Numbered from the stretch's first letter, positions 45,138 to 59,640 are shown. The stretch is DNA of 64,000 nt from Gracilariopsis chorda (GCA_003194525.1 NBIV01000322.1:1-64000); one strand, 5' to 3'. Notes: generated by a model from the letters alone, not told the origin. Made by a program: numbers and translations.

Positions 45138-45379
45138 CATCCCCCTCCTTAGACCAGGAAACATCACAACGAGAACGAGTGACCCGCAGACGAAAACGGG
45201 TATAAAGGATCAAATATTTCATGGTTGATACCGACTTTTCTCCGGTTCAATGCATACTGCGACGAACGAATACTGACAATATCGAAACTGACTCTTCATA
45301 TCCGTTAGTGAATTGAGAGAATCTCAACCAACACAACCCCGGAGTGGGTAATTCCCTGTCTGGGAGTACAGGACTTTCA

Positions 45380-47048
45380 TCTTCCGGACTGAGCCAGTTT
45401 CCTATGGCTCCATAGGCTCAAGGTAACGCTCCGATAACCGTTCTGGCGCTCTTCCACGCGTGGATATCTTCTTGGAGCACTCTTTTTGTCATAGAACAAC
45501 TCGGGTGGGTTCACAGGGTAACCCTGGAAGCACGGTATCCGTTACATAATCCTTCGGTCTATGCCCGAGCTCCGTGGTCTCACCCATCCGAGGTTTTCAA
45601 CAGGCCGCCGATCCAGCCCTATGCACACGACGTCATTCTCCCTGGTGAGTGTCTACTTGACGTGGTCACTTTACGCGATTGGCGGGGACGTATTGCGTTG
45701 AATCCCAACATTTTAAGGAAAGAACTCTGCCGTGGAGAGAACCTGGATAGGCCCCAAGAAGAAATGATGCGCCTCACTTAGAAACGGCTTATGCGTACTC
45801 GAAGTCAACATCTGATTCCCAGTGACTACGAATTCGACGTATCGAGGTATCGTACCTATGGCGAAGTATTCTATGGGGATAACCTGGCCCGATTCTATAT
45901 GGCACACTTCGAAACCGCAACGCAGGTAACCATCGAGTCCGATATGCTCTGTTGGGCGAGGCGTATCATCGCTGCGGATTTTTGGTTCCTGCGACGTTCT
46001 GAAACGCAAGCAGCGTTCTCCAAAAAGATAAGGTTTGAGCGCAAGGCGCGTTCCCAACATGAGTATTTGATTCCATACACCAATATCGAAACCAAATGGT
46101 ATCTCCACTAATCTTCCAGGGTCACTTCGCAGCGTTACCACCGTGGTGGCGTCACATTGAGATACCCAAGGGGCGTTTCCCGGAGCTTCCCCCCTGTTTA
46201 ACATATATAAGTTCCCACGTCATTAATGATCCTAAATCCGGTTATTGGTCGCTTATTGCCGCAGAGTGGGCTACCCGCACAGCGGTTTTCCTTCTCTGGG
46301 AAGCGTATGACCACTACCGTCTTTGGTTCATACCGCGGATGGTATGGAACATCATCAAACAGCTCAACCTGGTAATCCCATTTGGATGCCAAAACAAGGT
46401 GGAAGAAGTCTTATAAATCATGGATGTGATCGACTAGCTCAACTGGGATAGTGTTCCGTGGGAGAACCGTGATCAGGGTACGAGAAATTCTCGTGGCAAA
46501 TCTCCGAGTCGCCAGCATCCAACTGCTGGGGACTTTGTCTATTACGACCCGTATGTGGGTGCAATGGTGGCCCCTGCTCATGCATTTGAGCAGCTTAGTT
46601 TTCTGCGGACCATACCAGCAGTGCATCCGACAGATTCGCATTTCATGACGATTACGAGCCGTTGGTCGACTTAGATAAACCGATGGTGGATGACGAGGCC
46701 AACGAGAGTGGTGGCCTTTACGATGGACCGGTCATAGATTCAGATGTTCCGAGCAACGCTAGTGCTTCCAACCAATAGGGTGCTCCCGAAGGGTGGGGCT
46801 TCGTGACTCAGATGACTGAGCCGCAACGTTTAGTGGATGAGCCACTTACGGTTGTAGGGAACGCGCACGTCATCTGGTTGCGCGAGAACCTCCAAAACCT
46901 TGGAATCCCGGTACCTCCGGACATGGTAGATGTTGCACAGCTCCTGGTTCTCGCCACGGTGAACTATCCTCAGTCAACCATTCAATCTGGTGCAGGCTCT
47001 TCGTCAGGACAACTTGAACTCAGTATTCTAACCTTCACGTATCGGTGA
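45380..47048 (+). pseudogene. antisense accessory gene remnant of element N
   Basis: Plus-strand fossil between the N LTR and the end of N pol, antisense to pol. Blocks in the same order as in the 595-codon gene at 61363 are readable: a block with SDYEFDVSRYRTYGEVFYGD (partner PPEFGFDVSYFCTRGEIGYG), then NDPKSGYWSLIAAEWATRTA (partner QDPRSGLWSVVVTEWAARSA), then EAYDHYRLWF and NLVIPFG. The similarity is at protein level over about 200 residues while the DNA is well diverged. Broken in several places. Confidence 0.75.
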
Positions 47049-47849
47049 TAAATCTTGCGATAGCTTCTGGATTAAACCACACTTCTGGTTATTCGTACTT
47101 CTTTCTTCATGCTTCTTCTGCATTCTCCAATTTATCGTGTTCTTCATCATGATGACCTTTCTTCTTTAAACCATTAATCCGATAAAATCGTTTATTCGGT
47201 AATGTTCTATTTGCTACAGTTCATCAATTTCTTGTTGCATCCGTGAGGTTCTTCTTCTTCTTCTTCTCTTCTTCTTCTCTTCTCCGCTTCGCGGTCACTT
47301 TATAACCTTCGGGGACCGGGTACAGTTCTATCCTTCTTGGGCTTTATACATCGTTGGTGGTACGGATGTCCGAGTCCTTTGGTGATGTTGTAGGACTTTA
47401 GACCTAGGTAGATGTTCCATGGGTTCCATCGTGTCCTAATCTGGGGAGTATCTATAACAACAAATTTGGTAGTAAACCGACCCTTTTGGGTCATATTCGT
47501 GACGCACTATGTGTTCGATAACGAATTCTCGGGAACAAGTGTCCGATTTTTCGTCTCTCGTGACGGGTTCGCGCAATGGCAAACACTTCAAGGGTACCAA
47601 GGGACTCGTTTCCAGTCTTGATCGAGGGTATTGCGGTTCTCGGAGACCAGGGAATTGGAATTTTCTTTCCGTAAGTCCGTCGAGTCGCCCGAAAGGTAAC
47701 TTTCGTTATACGCGTTGTAGCACAAATCTGAAAGTGTGCAAGGATAGAACTCGCGTTCCAGAGTAATATGTCTTCACTTCAGCTCCCATAAATCACTAAC
47801 CGGCGAACAGTAGCGTCCGAGATTGGGTTAGCGCCTCACAGGATAGGGA
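47049..47849. other. pyrimidine-rich spacer inside element N
   Basis: Sequence between the converging accessory remnant and the end of pol, with a TTC/TTCTCTT simple repeat at about 47248-47285. No domain seen. Confidence 0.5.
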
Positions 47850-50800
47850 TTACCGTTTGGCAAAAATACTCGTGTGCCCCAGTCCATGCGCATGGAGGCG
47901 GATCGACTGGCTATGGTGCTGGTACACTGGATCCTGATTGAATGAACGTCGCAGCCGGACGTCCACAAAGTTTCGGTGCCATTCTAGGTAAACCCTTGCC
48001 GATGGATGCCACGGGTTGTCGTGTACACACTGTGCGTTACTTTTACACCTCAGTGCTCCGTAACGCTGTAGGAATGTTACTTTAAAGTGCGTATATCTGC
48101 TTAGCGCCATGAGACGCACGTTGCAGGTGAACTTCACACACGCCGTAGTGCACGTCTCAACGTTCTACCTCTTCAAGAGTTCCACGAAAGCCTTGTTCTT
48201 CCCAAACGATCAAGGACTACAAGCACAAAAGCGTGGTGTACACCCAATCGTGGTCGTTGTTCTCTTCAAAGTCACCCAAACCAAGGTCTGCCGTCACCGG
48301 AGGCGTTCCGTCACTAGTCCAAGGAGCAACGCCTTGCGTGTTATCGCTACTGCGAAGTTCTGATTTCAGCAGGCGAGCCACAGGGGCGGGCGCTGTTACA
48401 GCGGTGTCTTCCCTGAGAGGGCTCTCACTAGTGGTGTTCCAATTTACCTTGCGAGTTCCCACCTTCACGTCTCGCACTGTGCGATTAACCGTTTGGTGCT
48501 CAGGAAGAATTATCCCAGGCGACGCCGGTACATCGACAGCGATTTCACCTTCCTCCGCATCCTACGTGGAGTCTGGGAAATGGGTAGGGTGGATGGCGGG
48601 TTGACTCAGGGAGAGGGAGCCAAAATATCCAGGGACTTGTCCTGAAGACGGAGATCCGTTTCCTTTGGTAAATCCGATAAACCATGATCCGGATGCGGTA
48701 GAATCGCTGGCCACGATAGCAAATGAACCACGAGTGGGTAGCCTGAGTCCAGATTATAGTCGGAGGTATGCCCGGTATCAGGGACTGGGTGAGGGTGAGG
48801 AGACACAGTAACGCGGTCGCGCGAAACCCGTTTGTGTTGGTCGTTTATTTCCAAGACGACTGTGTCGTTGGCAGTAGAAACCACGCCGCAGGGTCCGCGC
48901 ATGATTGGAGAAAGCTTATGAATCTTTTTCTTTTCGGAATTGTACTAATCCTTACGAAGGGAAACAAAGACATTTGTGTTAACCTATGGTAGCGGTTGAC
49001 GGAGCGTGCCGCGGAAATTACGCAAGTTTAGCTTTCTCCATAGCTTTCCGGGAAACCAGTATCATCTTCTCTAACCATTCTGTGGAGTTATTACTGTGTA
49101 ACCGCGGTGAACACTACGCCGAGGAAGTCAGTTGAGCCTCAACTGCCCCGGAGGTGGGCTTCGCGACAGCACTAACTTAAAAGGTGAGAGGGACGTAACC
49201 CGCTGTACCTGGGTATTGTAGGCATACGTAACCACATCGGTATAACTTTCATAGGATCGTAAGGCGTTAAGCATCGTACGACTAACCCGTTCCAATTGTC
49301 CATTACCTTGCGGGTGATATGTTGTGATGAACATATTTCGAACATCCAGAATACGACCAACGTCTTGAAAGAACTTTGAAGTAATCTGGGGGTCATTGTT
49401 GGATAACAAATCCACAGGTGGACCATAAAAGAATACCGAGTGTGTGACAAAGGCTTGTGCCACCGCGGCAGCTGTAGTTCTTTTAAGCGGCACTGTCGTA
49501 CGAGTTTAGACAATTGGTGGGTTATTACCAGCAGGTAGCGATTTTCCCATGATGTCCGAGTCAACTGGCCAAGTATATCGATGGCCACGAATTCCAGCGG
49601 AGCGCGACCTGGGAACAGGGTTAATTTCTTAGAGTATTTCTGTAGCTTCACGTTGTTTTTCGTGCATTACGTACAAGAGCGGTGAACAGCATAACAGTCA
49701 AACGCCAGAGCGTGCCAGTAGAAATGTCTGCAGAGAGTCAGATATATCTTCCTACACCCTGGGTGTGCTCCGAGTTTCACATAATGAGAAAGGTGGAGAA
49801 CCTTTCTCTGTAAAGAGTGGAGTACCACAATCTATGTACAAGAATTAACCAACCTGACAAGGTATCCCTGATAGTTCGTCGAAAAAGCTAGGTCATACCC
49901 TCCATAAGACGAGCACAAATCTGCGCATATAACAGGTTGCACTGTTGCTCGCGAATCAACTGTTCAGGAGTGATAGGCGTAAAAAAGCCTTCGCTTGGGG
50001 GATCTGAAGCTTGAGAAGATAGCCTATCATCCAAAATGTCATTTGACCAATCCTTGGTATTCAGTTCAACTTTCTCAACCACAAAACACGGTACCTCGAG
50101 GTCATACACCAGTTCTGCTTATGCAGTGGTTCCCAGGCAGAATAACGCGTTAGATTGCGTGCTCAGGGTTCTCTTTTTCCACAGTACTTCGAATTCGAAT
50201 TCCGAGAGTCTGAAGCGCCAGCGCATGAGGCCTCCTGATGGTTTGGCAATCTCTGTGTGCCAATGGAATCAAGAGGGATCCGTATATACCTTAAAAAAGG
50301 TTCCCATAGGATATGTTGGAAAAGTGGCGAGCTTCCAAACATCGGCGAGACACTCTTTTTCCGAAACCGAGTATTTATGTTCGTGCAAGTTCAATTTCCG
50401 TGAGCAGTATATGATTGGGGATCGTTCACCCTCTTCGGTGACCTGAAACAAGGCATATCCGACCTGTTTATCACTGGAATCAATGTCCACTTCATAGGTT
50501 AGAGCAAGACATGGCAGCGCCGATATTGGCGGAGACTTCATGGCGTTGATGAGTGCCGTGAAGGCAGACGCTTCTGCGTTGCCAAACGTTTCCAGTTTAT
50601 GTGGTTGTCCCTTCTTCAGGAGAACATTCAGAGGTGTCGCAAGCTCCGCGAAATTCGGTAAAAACTGAGGATATACGTTACAAAGTCCAAGAAACGATCG
50701 GAATTCTGTTTGCGTAGTCGGATGTTCCGCGTTCATCAGTAATTCAACTCTTACCTCGTCTATCGATAACTTTCCGGGGCGGATTATCTGTCCAAAATAC

Positions 50801-53800
50801 TTCACCGAATAGGTACAGAATTTGCAATTCTTGAGTTGCAGCGTAATCCTTGCATCTCGCAGCACACGCATGTAGTTCCTCACATGAGTTATGTGAGCAT
50901 CCAAGTTGTTGGAGAACACTATTATATCGTCGAGATACACCAAGCAGGTGGTCCATTTGAACCTGGCCCATAGAATATCTATGGCACGTGGAAACGGAGC
51001 AGGTGCATTATTTAGCCCGAGTGGCATTAGTTTAAAACGATATAGTCCTTGGTGACAAACAAATGCAGTTTTGTCCTCCTTGCGGGTAGGCACTTTTCAA
51101 TAACCCCAATTAGAGTCAAGCGTGGTGAACAACGTAGCAGTCCCAAGTGAGTTGATGTAATCGTCCATTGGAGGGATCATGTAAGCGTCTTTGAAGGTAA
51201 GTTGGTTGAAACGCCAGTAATCGATACAAAATCTCCACGATCCATCCGATTTCGGAACGAGCACTACCGGCGAAGCCCAAGTTGATCGATCGGGTTCAAT
51301 GATCCCAGCGCGTAACATCTTCTCGAATTGAGTTTTTTCCTCTTCACGGGCTGTCGGTCAAGTCCGATAGGGATGCTGTGCAATTGGCCGAGTGTTCGTT
51401 AACAAATCAATGCGGTGCTTTGTTATTCTTATTGTTCCAAGGGAACTGTTCAACATAGGGATAAACTCACGAAACATATCCCGTATTTTCTCACGATGAG
51501 GGTCAGCCACATGGTCCAAATTGAGCTTCTCAAGTTCCTTCATAGGATCCACCTGTTCTGAACCAGGTAGTAGCGCACGGGTTTCCATAGTTCGTTCACT
51601 TTGGAAGCCGAGATCTGAGTTACGCTCAGTATTGCTAGAGTTGTCTTCCCCATCCTTAGAGTGTTCCAATCCCAGGACAGCAGCCACTAGATTGTTTGTT
51701 GGCAGGATACCCGCCGGTCTGAGAGAACCGAACACAGCACTTGGTTTCTGACTAACCACTGAGTGGTTTTGCCAAAGTTGGTACCCAGGACCTTAAAATG
51801 AACATCAAGGTTGATTGGAACGACTCCGTTCACAAGTGCGAGTTAGGGCTGGTCCTATAACGACGAAAGCGGTTGAACCACATGGTACCCACCCTTTTTG
51901 AAAACAACTATGACCCACAATTGGGATTCCGATGGTACGGCAATTGAATGAGCGATAAGAAGCTTCGTAGAGACGGGATGTGTGTTCTGCATTTACAGCG
52001 CAGCCGATATCATTACACGTTTCGGCGTAGCACGCTTGAGCGGTTTCCGGACAATAGGTACGGGATAACCGGCTACCATTTCTACGGTTTTCGCAAAAGG
52101 GCGAATTTCTTTGACGAAGCGATCACAAAACTCGCAACCAAGAATCACTGGTGCCGCGAGTTTATCGCAAACAACGAAGTCCAGTTGAAACATACAGATA
52201 CCCAATCTCACGACGAGAGGAACGTATCCCACGGTCTTGAGGGGATTGTTATTTGCGTCGACGATATCCAGGCGTGGTCCACAACGAATGTGAGCCCGAG
52301 AGCAGGGAGTAATAGTTCAGAGTTGCTAGGGTTAAGCGCAGCCTCTGTAACTAAAACAGATAGCTGAGGAACTATATATTGGTTGGACCTGCCAAGATCG
52401 GCATAAACTTTGTAGTTTCTCTTGGTCATGACCAGAGCTCTATCCGGAATACGGAAATTACGAGAACGTATCCACGGACGACTTAGACCCGATATGGTTT
52501 CCGAGCTCACGTCAGTTGCAGCCATTTTTTTAATAAGGATCTTGACAGCGAGGGAACGAAGCTGTACCGCTTCGGGCGTCCGCTTCAGCTCACAAGACGC
52601 CCCAACCATAGGGGACACTCCCGAATCAAGTTTTTCAAGGAGGGACTCACCGAACTTGGTGTTACCATCCCATGGGGGGAGCCAGAGTTAATCCCATTCG
52701 TGGGTACGACCTTGTCCACTGGTCTTTCAGGCATGGGTTTAACCACGGGACCATTGGTTCGTGCCAGTGCGGCGTTAGCGAGTAATGATTTCACCTTTTC
52801 GTATGACCTTCTCGTCACTCGGGCCCGATGGGCTGTGGTCGGCGTTTCGTAATTCACGATTACATTGGGAACCTTCCAGAATGTCACGTCACATATTGGG
52901 GCGATATGACCACGATGGTAACATCTATGACAGATAGCCGTTGCCGCTTTATCGTATTGACGATGGCTATCCGTTTGACGTTGCGGTCGCGGTACGACCC
53001 ATCCAGATCAAGTAAGACGGGATCCGTTTGACGCGTGAGCGAGTGGAATGGCCTGCATCCGTGCTGGACTGGCGTAGAAAACGCGGTCTTCCTCCGAAAT
53101 CGTGGCCCATGCTGACGGCAAGTTCGTAGTCCCAAACGAATCAGGGCAACTTCCAGCGTACTGGAAGTTCTCCATATCTGCGTTTGCGCTTCTTCACTGG
53201 GGCAAAGACATCGATTGTGACGATTCCTCCAATAAGAGACCTCTCACTTACTGTCGTTTCGGTTCACTACGTGCACGGTGAGTTTGCCCCTCAGCCTGGG
53301 CATACTGGACCAGTTCAAGGTATGAAAACGTCCGTTTCTCCTCACGGTCTCCCGCGACGAGCGCTCGTATTGCGGGATCCAATCCATGAATGAACATCGT
53401 AGACCGCTCTTGTGTGGAATACGAATTACTACAACAGTGAACCGCCTTATTCAAGCAGATTAAATAGACCGTTTCGATTTCACCAGGCTTCTGTTTCGTA
53501 TTGCATAACGCGAGTATCGTCGTATGGATGGCGTTTCCCGTCACTTAAGACCTAAGAAGGTATTGAACGGCTTCTGGCCAGCGATTTACTCCTATTCCCG
53601 AGGCTCTTGAGATTCCTTCAACGGAATTGAACTAATTTTCAGCCATAACCGTTAGGAAATACGATAACGGGACATACACCTGGGCTTTACTCATGCAGAG
53701 TATGTCAGCGTCTTGAACGAGCCTAGTAAGGAAGTCAAGCACCAGAATCGGGTATTTTCTTGAGATACGACTCGATTGAAGAGTAAGACTCATGCATTTG

Positions 53801-54671
53801 ATGCAATCTTTAACTATGCCTGTAACTCGTGCAGACCAAGTAGATGAGGAGTCATCCAATAAACACTAGCAATACGATAACCATTCCGGTACAGCGGATT
53901 CGTAGGATATAACTCCTTGAGCCCCAGGTGACGTCTACCTTTCTTGCGAGAGAAAATGTCTCTCTGAGTAGTATAGGTCGCCTTCGACTTCGTCGCGTGG
54001 TACTTTCTGCGTTCGTAATGGCAATCTGATGAGTGCGATGAAGAGTGCGCTGAGTGGCGATCAGAGTCAGAATCCGACGAGCCCTAATCGAGGTAGTGAA
54101 CATCCTGTTTAGGGGTTACCAGTCTGTCGTTTGTTCGAGCGGCGTATTGAATCGATAGAGACGACCTCGGATTCCGCTTCAACGGGCACTTCTGTATCCA
54201 TACAGATGGTCGCTTCCAGCGTATTCATACGAACGTGTACACGTTCCAAGGCCACCTGAACGTCATTGACCAACTTGTTGTAGTACTTGACAAAGTTACC
54301 TGGGGGTCCCAGATATTCCACAATGGAGGTCACGTCTCAACGTAAGGGTCTGATATCTCCCGATACATCCCGAACGTGGGCAATTTCAACTTTTGGACAA
54401 TGTTCGTTTACCTCTTCAAGGAGAGACACATGAGCCCCCTTACAGATGTGGATCATGGACTCCAATCGAGCAAACTCAGCTGCGTCCATAAGAGGGTAAG
54501 CCACAGACAGCGTTTCGGCCATTGGGGGTGGTACCGCATGGGTTGTAGCCTGTAGAGCAGAGGCAACGGAGGGCGTTCTTTGGGCATTCCCACTAACTTC
54601 ATTGTTGTGCTACCGTTCCGGAACGGATGTCCCCATGCGCGATGCACCCTGCCGCGGTATAAAACGTGCAT
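47850..54671 (-). pseudogene. gag-pol region of element N
   Basis: Fossil gag-pol read leftwards. Recognisable blocks: the gag knuckle, RT blocks (WASPVVLVPKSDGSWRFCID; YRFKLMPLGLNNAPAPF; CLVYLDDIIVFSNNL), the RNase H block (YSVSEKECLADVW), integrase blocks (EFVAIDILGQLTR; GPPVDLLSNNDPQITSKFF; TYHPQGNGQLERV) and the post-integrase GPCGVVSTANDTVVLE. The order protease-RT-RNase H-integrase assigns it to Ty3/gypsy. Broken. Confidence 0.85.
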
Positions 54672-54889
54672 CGGTAGAACCAGTGCGAGAATTGGGGGCT
54701 AGTGGCGGCACACAGCATGCCAGTTACCGGAGTGTTCAGAACTTCAATGAACTCGAATCAGAGGTTTCCAACGAACTGAGGAAACACAAAGATCTTGATG
54801 GATTCTTCCAAAGAACTGGAACCGCCAAAAATGCACAACCTGATCAAACTAACTATAGGTGAACCAATTCTACGGCGAGAGACCACTTT

Positions 54890-55807
54890 TGGAGCAATAT
54901 CTCTAGGCGGGAAATCCTCCCAAGGAGTTCGCAGCCTTTCCCTCTTGTGAGGTAGGCGCAGTGACGGAGCCCTCTGTACCGCACGGTGCTCGGGTGTAAA
55001 AGTGAGGTGGCTTCCGGCTACACCGACTGAGGAGATACCGAGAATCGGGTTACCAGCTGGTCAAAGTAGTGCAAAGGTCCGTGTGACCGGTGTTCCAGTG
55101 CACGGAGAATCCAGAAAGGGAAAAGGAAAAAAGGGGAGAAACCAAAAGGGAGGGTACAACCGGGCACGTCGTGCAGAAAGCCGAAAGAGACCCGGCGGTG
55201 GGCAGTGTTGCTTGTTCCGCCAGCACGGTAAAACGAAATACTGAGTCGAACGACTATCTGTTCCCATAATAGAAAGTAACCAAAACGATAAGAAACAGTG
55301 AAAAATGGGCAAGCCCACGGGATAAGACAGATCAGCGGTCCTTAGCGATACTGTGCGGGTGAGTATAACGAGACTGAACGCGATGAAACCCCATCAGGAG
55401 TTGGTCACTTCGCGCAGGTGATAAACTCAGACCCGAATCACAGCTTGTCTTTACCTCAGGGTGAAGCGGCAAGGCCGTCCTCCCTTAAGTACTATTGGGT
55501 CACAATAAACTAAGAAGAATACTACTGTAGTGTGCCACTTGGCGGCACTGCCGGGCACGGCACAACAAGGCACTCGTGAATCATGCCAATACTGAATAAT
55601 ATCCGTACGTCTGCCACTCATCCATCTGTTCCAGATACCAAAGAAATCATCCACGAAGGTTCCAAAAATACCAATTAAAATTCATATTGAATTTCACCCA
55701 ATATTGTTGAGGGTCCACTCTACCTGATTTGAACCGATGACACGTCGGTAATGAGTCATTCATGATCCACCTCGCCTAGAGGGTATGCGCACACGCATTG
55801 CTTTACA
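54890..55807 (-). repeat. 5' LTR of element N (918 bp)
   Basis: Ends TGGAGCAATAT and TTGCTTTACA on the plus strand; in element orientation it is the upstream LTR, next to the candidate primer-binding site. Confidence 0.92.
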
Positions 55808-55839
55808 GTCTTTGTCGGTTACTAGGGCTCTTAGTGCTT

Positions 55840-58800
55840 TAAGCGGATGCTATTTGGTTTAACCAATGCACCGGCTACCTTTCAGAGGGCTGTTGACATC
55901 TTGATGTCCCACTTCAAATGGAGGACCAGTTTAGTCTACCTCGAAGACATCATCGTTATCTCCAAAAACTTGGACAACCATCTTACCAATGTTAGGAAAG
56001 TAATGATCGTTCTGCGTGACGCAGGAGTTGTCCTCAAGGTGAGGAAATGTGAGTTCTTCACGGACACCGTTATATATCTCGGGCACATTATCAGCCTCAG
56101 TAGCCTACGATCGAGAACGCTCGTGTTGAATCTCCCATGGGGCCGAAAGAACCGCAAAAGCAGACGCAGCTACCCTCTTTTCTAGGATTCGTCATCGTTT
56201 ATCGACTGTTTGTACCGGAATTCGTGGATATTGCAGCTCCGCTGAACGCTCTTCTACGAAAGGGACAACCCCCAAAGTTGGAACTGCTGACACCTCAGTA
56301 ATTGGAAGCTTACAACTCCTTAACTGAGACTGTCACGACGGCTCCTATTCTTTTCCTACCCAAACCAGGACTACCATACTCCGTGGACACGGACTCTAGT
56401 GACTACTAAGTTGGTTGCGCTCTATTCCAGAATACCCCGGGAGGGGAGTGAAAGCCCATTGAGTATCGGTCCCGTTCCCTAAACGTGCACGAACGTAATT
56501 ACTCTGTGGCAGAGAAGGAGTGTCTTGCAGTCGTGTGGGCTTTGTTCACTATCCGCCCCTATCTCATGGGAGTGCATTTCATCGTTTATACGGATCAATT
56601 TTCTTTAAGGTTGTTGATGAACATTTCAGACCCCTCGGTCACCTCATGCGATGTAGGCTACGCCTAACGGAACTCGATTTGGAAGTCACGTACAAGAACG
56701 GAGAGCAGAACACGCAAGCAGACGCTCTGTCGCGGTTGCTCACGAATGGGTAAGCACTCCCAAATGCGGATCAAGATGATATCCCATGCTTTGCCATGGA
56801 CGCACCGGAAGATCTGGAATGGTCTGACTATTGAGAACAGGACGCCGAGTTCGGAAGTCTCCTTGCTTCAAGCGAGAAAACCGACTCCGGGTTGGGAGGA
56901 CGATTTTTACCCGCCACAACGGAAAATATGACCCGAGAACAGTGCAGGGATCTTTCCTGTATGAGAATTCGTGGACGTCTAAACGGAGGAGAGGATCTTC
57001 GATTTGAATTGAATGATATCGGCTACCTCGTTAGTATGGTCAAGTGTACCCCACACGTCGTGGTCCTTCACTCCCTGCAGTTGAGGATTTTGCAGTTGTT
57101 GCACTTCCCGAAGCTCGATGGACACTGCAGTGGAAGGAAGTTATATCTCACCCTACGAAAGGACGTTTACTGGCCTCGCATGGCAGTGGACTGCTACGCA
57201 ACGGTGTGGTTTTGAACCGAGTGTGCGAAGGACTGGGTCAAACTGCGGAAAAACTACAAAAAGTTGAAGCTTTTCTACCAGGGCACCCCTCGAGTTTGTT
57301 GCCATCGACATCCTCAGACCACTACTTGCCACAACGCAAAGAGATAAGTTCTTACCCCTTGTAACTGACAGGTTCTCAAAGCTAGTTCGGCCTGTTCCCC
57401 TTCGGAAGATTACCACCTACACAGTTGCCAAAGCATTTGTGACGCAATGAGATTTTGTCTACGGGCCTCCAGTGGAGCTACTCTCTGACAGCGGAACAAA
57501 TTCATTTCTCGAATCTTCCAGGACGCCTGCCGTATCCTTGATATTAAGACCTTGTTTACAACAACGTATCATCCCCATTCAAATGGGCAAGTCGAGCAGT
57601 TTACCCGGACGATGCTAGCAGCTCTACGTTCCTACATATCCGAACACCAAAACACCTAGGATCTCCACACTGACGCAGTGACATACGCGTATAATGCGCA
57701 GGATCACCAGACTACCGGAATTTCGCTTTTCGAACTAGTTTTATCTCGCACACTGCCACCCGGGGCACTGTAGTCGCAAGCTACCTTTGACTCCTTCCCA
57801 CCGGTGGGAGACTACTGAGATCAGTGAAAATTTTGGTTAAGCAAGCTAGTAACCGCAGTGCAGAAGTCTGCGGCACCCGCACAAGCCGTTTAAAAGCGTG
57901 AATTTGACGCAAGCCTACGCCAAGGTATGACGGCTGAAATTAAGGCCGTCGACTACATATTCGTTCGTAAGGAGTATTATAACCCCGAAAATCAGAAGCG
58001 TCAGATGCTCTTACCATTGGGAGATGGCCCTGTTAGGGTTATATCCGCTAACAAGAAACAGTCGTCATTGATAGGGTTTACGCACATGGGCGGTTATTTC
58101 GCGATCATGCCGTATCAGCCCCTCCACCCTCGACTGAGGCTGCCCCATTTGTGCTAGATCTCAGGAAAGAGGGTGCCTCTTTACCCAGAACAGCAGTGGT
58201 CACATGGTTCACGGTATTTGCACACCCGATTGAGGTATCTCCAGCATTCTGACCATCTCGGAAGAGTCGGCTACCCCTGAAACGAACGGCTACCCTCAGC
58301 CACCATCAGATAGAATCTTCCACCGTCATACTATAACCTCAGTTCGTTCCCGTCAACCCTTAGCTCTTTTTGGGGAGGGAGAACAAACAGCCCAATCGCG
58401 GATACATCGTCGTTGCAACGGGACTCAGGCCGTGATGCACAAATTGGCAGCACTGAGGCGCCACTGTCGTCCCATGGCGCCACTGAGCAAGCCCCACCAT
58501 ACAGGCCCTCTGCCGAATAGCACGCTTCGTCGAAGCAATAAATTGTTGCTAAGGAGAGCGCATACTCTGGGGAGGGAGGCAAAAACTGCTCTATCGAGGA
58601 GTCGCACTGAAACAAACGGATTGACATTGAAATGGTGTCGCGGTCATTGTAAATAACGGAGCATCCTATGGAAGCAGTAACGGATCTACCCAAGTATGCG
58701 GACGGAATATAAGCTGCCCTGGATTCTGGTGGCAAGTGCCGGCAGAGAACGGCACTCCACAACCCTTGGGAAGGACTCTCTGCTGAGTTAAACGCTTCGG

Positions 58801-59640
58801 AGAAGGTAACCACCGTCAGTAACGGCACTACACGACCCGGAGAGGGAAGGAAGTTTCAGCACCACCTTTACCGACTAATCGTAACCAGAGCGTCTCGGTA
58901 GATCCTGGCATCATTAAAACTGGCCGATCGGTCGTTCCGGACGCTATAACTACCCAGAAGGGCATTTAAAACCCATCTCGGGAAGTTTCACCCCAGTTTC
59001 AGAGAGCTATGCCATTTTTACACGCCCCACACGGAGATAGATATGGCACGGAGATCAGCAAGCTCATTTTGGGCCATGGAAAGTTACGTAAACAACGCAC
59101 GGCGCAGCTGCAGGACGATACCCTGGACAGGGAGGCGTATTATACCACCCCACGTGGCCATCAATCTTCCCAGACGTCACGTGGAATTCCCTTGTCACTA
59201 CTCATCGGGCAGTGCGGAAGCACTCCACAGGAGTGTGTGCCAGCACCACTGTCAGAATGGAATGAACCGCGCCGCCTCATGGTATGAGCTGACTACAACG
59301 CTGGTGGAACGACTACCCCTTGCGAAGAAGAAACTGCCGAACGGAAATGGAATCCCAACACCCTACTACAGGACATTGTCCCTCATGAGGGTACGCTCGC
59401 CGTGAAGGAAGGTAATACGCCATGGCACGGCCAGGAAGTACTCGTACAGGAGTACATCCTCGACCGAGTGGTGGAACATCATTATAACTGGGATGGCATC
59501 TTGGAATACCACTCCCATTGGTACGGATACGATATTTCATGGGATACATAGGAGCCGATCGAGCACCTCTCACATTCCAAGGTGGTGCAGTATCACCGCC
59601 AGGCGGGAACAGTTACGTCAGAGACGATGCGTAACCTTCA
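55840..59640 (+). pseudogene. pol remnant of chromovirus A right of element N
   Basis: Blocks from left to right: RT with the metal-binding region SLVYLEDIIVISKNL, RNase H with YSVAEKECLAVVWAL, integrase pieces, a post-integrase region, and a C-terminal chromodomain whose aromatic positions (Y, W, W) can be followed. The chromodomain marks the chromovirus lineage; in that group it is thought to steer integration toward marked chromatin. Broken. Confidence 0.8.

Larger units (their letters stand above)
44195..55807 (-). mobile_element. Ty3/gypsy element N, complete in outline but broken
   Basis: An 11.6-kb element in minus orientation with LTRs at 44195-45137 and 54890-55807, flanked by GTCTTTG on both sides (44188-44194 and 55808-55814). 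A purine-rich tract (AAGGAGGGGG in minus orientation) abuts the LTR at 45138. A TGG-starting candidate primer-binding site lies about 5 nt inside the other LTR (about 54863-54885). Parts: gag about 54520-53250 with a CCHC knuckle near 52935-52888 (CHRCYHRGHIAPIC), protease region about 52620-51990, RT/RNase H 51320-50270 (YLDD near 50935), integrase about 49880-49130, GPY/F-like about 48900, then the antisense accessory remnant. Its LTRs differ at about 20 of the first 125 aligned bases, so it is old. Broken, more than ten breaks. Confidence 0.88.

Noticed and set aside
54863-54885. A specific tRNA as primer for element N
   Set aside because: The TGG-starting site is well placed, but I could not match its complement to a particular tRNA with confidence.
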